A stretch of DNA of 12,121 nucleotides from Bacteroidales bacterium UBA4912. GTDB taxonomy: Bacteria > Bacteroidota > Bacteroidia > Bacteroidales > Dysgonomonadaceae. The position numbers and the translations under genes are program-made. The stretch lies in contig DHCC01000051.1 of assembly GCA_002398875.1 (NCBI GenBank), positions 21,025 to 33,145 of the forward strand, read 5' to 3'. Positions within the stretch are counted from its first letter, which is position 1. Each line of letters begins with the position of its first letter. The notes under the pieces were generated by a model, which ran no database searches, was not told the origin of the DNA, and saw nothing but the letters and a program-made list of their open reading frames with translations. Of this stretch, positions 8,159 through 12,121 are shown piece after piece.

Positions 8159-8890
8159 ATGAACAAAGAACAGAGTGTACTATACCCGTATGTATCGGTG
8201 GATTGTGTAGTGTTTGGTTTTGATGGCGAGAAACTTAAGATATTGCTTATTGAGCGGAATATAAATAACTCAAGTGACAAGTTGAGTGATAAAAAACTCC
8301 CTGGCAGTATAATTTATGAAGACGAGGATCTGGATTCTGCTGCAACTCGAATACTAAATGAACTTACTGGATTAAAAAACATATATCTCAGTCAGTTTCA
8401 TAGCTTTGGGCATCCAGAAAGAGCAAATAATCCAAGAGACAAACAATGGCTTGAGAGAACAACAAAGTTGAAAATAGGCAGGCTGATAACTGTGGGTTAC
8501 GTAGCTTTAATTAAAATTAACCGAAAAATAATTTTTGAATCAGAAAACACTACTGCAAGATGGTATGATATTGCATCACTACCATCAATTCAGCTAGCTT
8601 TTGACCATAACCAGATTGCAATGGAAGCACTGAAATACATTCGAAATAAAGTTCAATACGAGACCTACACTCTGTTTGAATTACTACCTCATAAATTCAC
8701 AATGACACAATTGCGCAACTTGTATGACATTATTTTGGAAACTAAATCAGATGTACGTAATTTCCAGAAGAAGATGCTGCAGATTGAGGGACTTGAACAA
8801 TTGGATGAAGTTCAGAAAGATGTACCTTACCGTGCTCCACGACTTTACCGATATTATAAAAAAAGGTCAAAATCAACTCCTAAGAAATAG
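8159..8890 (+). CDS. NrtR-family transcriptional regulator (Nudix-like effector domain plus winged helix), AraR-like
   Basis: This 243-aa protein has an N-terminal Nudix fold (about 10-160) and a C-terminal winged-helix domain (about 165-235). The Nudix box at residues 49-72 is degenerate. It keeps Gly49, Glu56, Arg64, Glu68 and Gly71 in the right order, but reads RILNELTGL where active enzymes have RE-U-x-EE-x-GU, and it carries one extra residue between the Gly and the first Glu. This is the pattern of NrtR-type regulators, whose Nudix domain binds a ligand rather than hydrolysing one. The segment FTMTQLRNLYDIIL (180-193) through DVRNFQKKML (198-207) matches the DNA-binding wing region of that family, which includes the Bacteroides L-arabinose regulator AraR. 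Its place between pentose-targeting glycosidases and susC suggests local control by a sugar effector. The effector and the sign of regulation are unknown. A charged stretch (about 84-108) makes it differ from AraR, so I give no gene symbol. Confidence 0.85.
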   Translation: MNKEQSVLYPYVSVDCVVFGFDGEKLKILLIERNINNSSDKLSDKKLPGSIIYEDEDLDSAATRILNELTGLKNIYLSQFHSFGHPERANNPRDKQWLERTTKLKIGRLITVGYVALIKINRKIIFESENTTARWYDIASLPSIQLAFDHNQIAMEALKYIRNKVQYETYTLFELLPHKFTMTQLRNLYDIILETKSDVRNFQKKMLQIEGLEQLDEVQKDVPYRAPRLYRYYKKRSKSTPKK

Positions 8891-8951
8891 GTAAAGCAAA
8901 TTCATTTGATTTTAGTACAAACTATTTATTACACTATAGCAGAACTGATAA

Positions 8952-8969
8952 ATTCAACTTTATTTGAAT
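8952..8969. repeat. Inverted repeat ATTCAA-n6-TTGAAT downstream of the regulator
   Basis: ATTCAA (8952-8957) and TTGAAT (8964-8969) are perfect 6-bp arms around a 6-bp spacer, 61 bp after the regulator stop. As RNA it would be a weak AT hairpin. No clear U-run follows, so a classical terminator is not well supported. An operator half or chance is equally possible. Confidence 0.3.
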
Positions 8970-8972
8970 AAA

Positions 8973-9033
8973 ACACAAATATATTAATAGTTAAATTGAT
9001 ATGTATATTTAACTATTAATATAAATTATGTGT
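8973..9033. repeat. Long AT-rich hairpin/dyad with perfect 15-bp arms
   Basis: ATATTAATAGTTAAA (8981-8995) and TTTAACTATTAATAT (9008-9022) are perfect reverse complements separated by 12 bp. One more T-A pair (8980/9023) extends the stem. After a small asymmetric bulge, outer arms ACACA (8973-8977) and TGTGT (9029-9033) also pair. The stem is almost entirely A/T and no U-tract follows it directly. It may act as a bidirectional end of transcription for the regulator mRNA, a protein-binding dyad, or a cruciform-prone spacer. The sequence shows the symmetry but does not say which. Confidence 0.6.
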
Positions 9034-9053
9034 CATAAAAGGGAATGACATAT
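9028..9053. promoter_or_regulatory. Candidate operator: TGTCAT-n8-ATGACA dyad
   Basis: TGTCAT (9031-9036) and ATGACA (9045-9050) are perfect 6-bp inverted arms around AAAAGGGA. The symmetry resumes with AT (9028-9029) and AT (9052-9053) after one mismatch on each side, giving a 26-bp dyad. It overlaps the outer arm of the preceding hairpin and lies 56 bp before the first -7-like box. Its size and symmetry suit a dimeric winged-helix regulator such as the adjacent NrtR-type protein. That pairing is inferred. Confidence 0.4.
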
Positions 9054-9108
9054 CTAACATATTGTATTTCATACAATTTACACAATAGCGTAAGGTTTAC
9101 AATATATA

Positions 9109-9116
9109 TATCTTTG
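9109..9116 (+). promoter_or_regulatory. Candidate -7 box TATCTTTG (upstream copy)
   Basis: This is an exact TAnnTTTG match about 160 bp before the small lipoprotein ORF and 370 bp before susC. I see no good -33 element at the expected distance, so it is weaker than the copy at 9171. It may be a secondary promoter or a chance match in AT-rich DNA. Confidence 0.35.
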
Positions 9117-9130
9117 ATTTTTTATGTTTT

Positions 9131-9178
9131 ATAACATGCAATATTAATTGTAACAATATATCAACTGTTATATCTTTG
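9131..9178 (+). promoter_or_regulatory. Probable promoter of the lipoprotein-susC unit with overlapping dyad
   Basis: TATCTTTG (9171-9178) matches the Bacteroidota -7 consensus, and ATTG (9147-9150) is placed about 20 bp upstream as a -33 candidate. Inverted half-sites surround it: ATAACA (9131-9136) pairs with TGTTAT (9166-9171), and a closer TAACA (9151-9155) pairs with the same TGTTA. The right half-site touches the first base of the -7 box, so a bound protein could block polymerase. The start codon of the small ORF is 100 bp downstream and susC is 310 bp downstream. Promoter function is inferred from the consensus and the position. Confidence 0.55.
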
Positions 9179-9278
9179 TATTTACTAACATTTTGTATTT
9201 TTATATAAATATTATCTTAGATTACTTTTATTAACAAGGCATTTTCAAGTTGTCCTTATAATATTTTATTATACAACT

Positions 9279-9401
9279 ATGAAGCTTTTATTTACCGTAA
9301 TTTCTCTTATTTTTTTCATTTCTTGTAAGAATGTAACTCCTATAACAGTAGGTGGCTTTGTATACTTTGATTATTTCAACATAAGCGATAAAATTTATTG
9401 A
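9279..9401 (+). CDS. Putative 40-aa small lipoprotein upstream of susC
   Basis: This short ORF (ATG 9279, TGA 9399-9401) reads MKLLFTVISLIFFISC for its first 16 residues: a short basic start, a strongly hydrophobic core, and a lipobox-like FISC with Cys16, as in a type II signal peptide. The remaining 24 residues, from KNVTPITVGG to the end SDKIY, show no domain I recognise. If real, the mature product would be a roughly 25-residue lipid-anchored peptide. It sits between the probable promoter and susC with no terminator in between, so it would be co-transcribed. It could also be a leader peptide, or the decayed N-terminus of a larger lipoprotein. Its size alone would allow chance; the signal-peptide pattern is the main argument for it. 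Function unknown. Confidence 0.45.
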   Translation: MKLLFTVISLIFFISCKNVTPITVGGFVYFDYFNISDKIY

Positions 9402-9488
9402 AAGAGCATGAAAAATCTAAACCAATAAACAATGACCAGAAATTAATTACAATTATCTAACTATCTATTAATCTAAACAAATGAGAGA

Positions 9489-12121
9489 ATGAAAAGAAAA
9501 ACAATGAATTTATTTAAAGGAATATGTATAGTATTGCTAAGTACATTTTCCTTGCTGGTTTCTGCTCAAACAGGTACCGTAAGAGGAACTGTTGTTGATA
9601 CAGATGGAGAACCGCTGATTGGTGTTACTGTGCAAGTACAGGGAACTACCACAGGAACTGTTACTGATATAGATGGAAATTTCACACTGTCCGATGTACC
9701 GGCAAATGCAACACTTGAAATTTCGTATGTTGGTATGCATAGCCAGACAGTAGCATTAGAAGGCAGAAGCACTATTCAGGTAACTATGGTGGAGGACACA
9801 GAACAATTGGATGAAATTGTTGTAGTTGGCTATGGAACTATGAGAAGAGAGGCTGTTACCGGCTCAGTTTCATCTATTCAGGCAGATGATATCAGACAGA
9901 TTGCTACGGGAAATTTAACATCTGCCCTTCAAGGACGCTTGCCTGGTGTACAGATGCAGCAATCGAGCTCCAAGCCTGGTGCAGATATGCAGATTCGTAT
10001 ACGCGGAACAAGATCGTTGAATGCTGACAACAATCCTTTGATAGTTTTGGATGGAATTCCATTTGCTGGAACTATATCTGACATTAACCCAAATGACATC
10101 AGGAGTATTGACGTACTGAAAGATGCTTCATCTACAGCCATTTATGGATCAAGAGGAGCTAACGGTGTTATAATGATTACCACTTTTAAAGGAGTTGCAG
10201 GACAAAAAGCAACAGTTAGTTATAACGCTTTTTATGGTGCTAAAACACTATATAACCGTTACCCAATGATGACCGGTGACGAATTGTACCAGATGCGTCA
10301 TGTTGCAGGAATATATATAGAAGATCTGGGCGGTGGCAACAGTCGCCCCACTATGGGTGCAGATGAAGCAGAGGGAGTAAATACCGACTGGCAGGATCTA
10401 ATGTTTGATAACGGAATGGTAATGAGCCATGATGTTGGTGTTTCCGGAGGAACTGCAACCGGTAGTTATAATTTTGGAGCAGGCTACTACCAGGATACAT
10501 CACTACTCCCCGGACAGGAATACCGTCGTATAAACCTAAGAGCCAATATTGATCAGGCAGTAGGAGATTATTTCCGTTTTGGTCTTACCACTAATAATAA
10601 CTATAACACTAACGATGGACAGAATATTGGCATGTATAGCACTCTTGCTACCTCTCCACTAATAAATCCGTATAATGAAGATGGTTCACTTAAGCGTACA
10701 GTGAAATCAATAGATGATGAAACATGGACAATGACACGTGAAAGAATGGAAGGTTTGGGAGACAGCTATGCTGACAATCAACGTGGCTATGGCTCATACA
10801 ACTCTCTTTATGCAGATGTTAAGATACCCGGAGTTGAAGGTCTGAGTTATCGGATTAATTTAGGGCTTAACCTCAGAGGAATGAACAGAGGAACATATCA
10901 GGGAACAGGTATATTTAGTAATGCCCGGGATGCAGCATCAACCGGTTCGCTTGAAAAATCACTGACATACCAGTGGGTAGCTGAAAATATTGTCACCTAT
11001 GATAAATATTTCGACAAGCATCATATAAATTTCACCGGTTTATATTCTGAAGAGCAAACACACTATGATCGTTCATTAGTAAGTGCATTAAAAATTCCAT
11101 CTGACCATTTTCAATACTGGAACCTTGGACAAGCAGCAAAAGCTGATGTAACAGTTAACCCCAATGATCAGCGCTTTGAAGAATCGGGTCTTAAATCCTG
11201 GATGGGACGTATAATGTATGATTACGACAATAAATATATGTTTTCTTTAGCAATGCGTTCAGACGGATCTTCTAGGCTTTCTCCCGGTTATAAGTGGCAT
11301 ACTTATCCTGCTGTTTCTGCAGGCTGGAATTTGCACAAAGAAGCGTTTATGGAAGATGTGGATTGGGTGAATAATTTAAAAGTCCGCTTAGGTTGGGGAC
11401 AGACATCAAATCAGTCTGTAGACCCTTATGCTACTTTGGGACTATTATCAGTTCGTCCATATAATTTCGGAACTGCAACAACTATTGGAGCTTATGTTTC
11501 GAGTGTACCTAATGCTGGTCTGGGATGGGAATATTCAAGAACATCCAACGTGGGAATTGATTTTACTATCTTGAATCAAAGGCTGACCGGATCAATTGAC
11601 TATTATCAAGTTGATACTAACGACCTTCTTATGCGTGTTAATCTTCCCTCCACATCAGGAGTAGCAAGTTATTGGGCAAATATTGGAAAATCTCAGAACA
11701 GGGGTATTGAAGTTGCTCTTAATGGAGTCATTATTGATAATCGTGATGGATGGAATTGGGAAGCAGGATTAAACTTCTACTCTAATAAGAATAAAATTGT
11801 AGAGTTGGCGTCAGGTCAAGACAGAGATGAGGGAAATGCATGGTTCGTGGGATACCCCATAAATTCAATTTTTGATTATGAGAAGATTGGTTTATGGCAG
11901 GAAGGTGATCCTCATCTTAATATATTAGAACCGGGAGGTAATCTTGGTATGATTAAGGTTAAATACACGGGCGACTACGAGAATGGTGTACCGGTCAGAC
12001 AGATTGGTGCTGCAGACAGACAGGTTATAAGCGCAGATCCTGATTGGCTGGGAGGATTTAACACCCGTATTGCTTACAATAATTGGGACCTCAATGTTAT
12101 CGGTACTTATCAGCACGGAGG
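9489..12121 (+). CDS. SusC/RagA-family TonB-dependent outer-membrane oligosaccharide transporter, 3'-truncated by window edge
   Basis: The frame is open from the ATG at 9489 to the right edge, giving 877 complete codons; family members usually reach about 1000-1100 residues. I chose this start because it gives a signal peptide (1-26, ending LLVSA before QTGTVRG). A second ATG at 9504 would also keep it. Residues 27-105 form the N-terminal carboxypeptidase-regulatory-like beta domain (GTVRGTVVDTDGEPLIGV). EIVVVGYGT (109-117) is the TonB-box-like segment, and the plug domain follows to about 235. It contains IRIRGTRSL (169-177), IVLDGIPF (185-192) and the SusC signature SIDVLKDASSTAIYGSRGAN (206-225). 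The rest is beta-barrel. With a SusD lipoprotein, expected next but out of view, it would import oligosaccharides across the outer membrane. No frameshift is seen. The glycan specificity cannot be read from the sequence. Confidence 0.97.
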   Translation, partial: MKRKTMNLFKGICIVLLSTFSLLVSAQTGTVRGTVVDTDGEPLIGVTVQVQGTTTGTVTDIDGNFTLSDVPANATLEISYVGMHSQTVALEGRSTIQVTMVEDTEQLDEIVVVGYGTMRREAVTGSVSSIQADDIRQIATGNLTSALQGRLPGVQMQQSSSKPGADMQIRIRGTRSLNADNNPLIVLDGIPFAGTISDINPNDIRSIDVLKDASSTAIYGSRGANGVIMITTFKGVAGQKATVSYNAFYGAKTLYNRYPMMTGDELYQMRHVAGIYIEDLGGGNSRPTMGADEAEGVNTDWQDLMFDNGMVMSHDVGVSGGTATGSYNFGAGYYQDTSLLPGQEYRRINLRANIDQAVGDYFRFGLTTNNNYNTNDGQNIGMYSTLATSPLINPYNEDGSLKRTVKSIDDETWTMTRERMEGLGDSYADNQRGYGSYNSLYADVKIPGVEGLSYRINLGLNLRGMNRGTYQGTGIFSNARDAASTGSLEKSLTYQWVAENIVTYDKYFDKHHINFTGLYSEEQTHYDRSLVSALKIPSDHFQYWNLGQAAKADVTVNPNDQRFEESGLKSWMGRIMYDYDNKYMFSLAMRSDGSSRLSPGYKWHTYPAVSAGWNLHKEAFMEDVDWVNNLKVRLGWGQTSNQSVDPYATLGLLSVRPYNFGTATTIGAYVSSVPNAGLGWEYSRTSNVGIDFTILNQRLTGSIDYYQVDTNDLLMRVNLPSTSGVASYWANIGKSQNRGIEVALNGVIIDNRDGWNWEAGLNFYSNKNKIVELASGQDRDEGNAWFVGYPINSIFDYEKIGLWQEGDPHLNILEPGGNLGMIKVKYTGDYENGVPVRQIGAADRQVISADPDWLGGFNTRIAYNNWDLNVIGTYQHG

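Larger units (their letters stand above)
8891..9278. other. AT-rich intergenic control region between the regulator and the susC transcription unit
   Basis: No gene-like ORF is visible on either strand in these 388 bp. The region is extremely AT-rich and carries several inverted repeats (8952-8969, 8973-9033, 9028-9053, 9131-9171) and two exact TAnnTTTG boxes (9109-9116 and 9171-9178). It most likely contains the 3' end of the regulator transcript and the promoter/operator of the downstream lipoprotein-susC unit. No tRNA, CRISPR or insertion-sequence features are seen. Confidence 0.75.

Noticed and set aside
8159..8890. Active Nudix hydrolase (pyrophosphatase) for the 243-aa protein.
   Set aside because: The Nudix box lacks the paired acidic residues of the REUxEE core (it reads RILNEL), and a C-terminal winged helix is present, so a regulator is the better reading.
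9279..9401. The small lipoprotein ORF as the 5' piece of a frameshifted SusD or surface glycan-binding protein.
   Set aside because: The roughly 90 bp after its stop, up to the susC start, show no continuing coding-like frame or SusD motif. A remnant cannot be excluded but is not supported.
9537..9772. Minus-strand open frames of 67-68 aa, rich in Ser, Thr, Val and Cys, opposite the start of susC.
   Set aside because: They mirror the Thr/Gly/Val-rich N-terminal domain of SusC in the antisense direction, and two overlapping antisense frames are open there for compositional reasons.
1..12121. Mobile elements, CRISPR arrays, tRNA or rRNA genes, phage or defence genes.
   Set aside because: No transposase, integrase, spaced direct-repeat array, cloverleaf-forming segment or defence-type domain was seen. 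The coding regions are all accounted for by PUL genes.

Overview
The window looks like part of a polysaccharide utilization locus (PUL) from a Bacteroidota bacterium, probably of the order Bacteroidales. The grounds are a SusC/RagA-type TonB-dependent transporter, a run of secreted glycoside hydrolases, AT-rich intergenic DNA, TAnnTTTG-type -7 promoter boxes, and start codons without Shine-Dalgarno sequences. The genus cannot be fixed from the sequence alone. All genes are on the + strand.

Layout. Positions 2-1471 hold the C-terminal part of a GH127 (DUF1680) enzyme, cut by the left edge. Three further glycosidases follow: GH43 with a CBM6-like domain (1654-3042), GH31 (3073-5526) and GH95 (5596-8028). 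The last three have signal peptides. The 30-bp and 69-bp gaps after GH43 and GH31 suggest one operon. A separate promoter (about 8057-8089) precedes a 243-aa NrtR-type regulator (8159-8890), which has a degenerate Nudix domain and a C-terminal winged helix. A 388-bp AT-rich intergenic region (8891-9278) holds several inverted repeats and two -7-like boxes. Next come an untracked 40-aa putative lipoprotein ORF (9279-9401) and a susC-like gene (9489 to the right edge), also cut by the window. No SusD is visible; it would normally lie just past the right edge.

How it works together (inference from families). SusC, with an unseen SusD, would import oligosaccharides. GH127 (beta-L-arabinofuranosidase type), GH43 (alpha-L-arabinofuranosidase or beta-xylosidase type), GH31 (alpha-xylosidase or alpha-glucosidase type) and GH95 (alpha-L-fucosidase or alpha-L-galactosidase type) would remove side-chain sugars. 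This set fits a decorated hemicellulose such as fucosylated/arabinosylated xyloglucan or highly branched glucuronoarabinoxylan. No backbone-cleaving enzyme is visible. The regulator belongs to the same structural family as the Bacteroides L-arabinose regulator AraR, so a pentose-type effector is plausible but unproven.

Novelty. No wholly new system is evident. The least ordinary parts are the regulator type, the dyad-rich control region and the tiny lipoprotein ORF ahead of susC.
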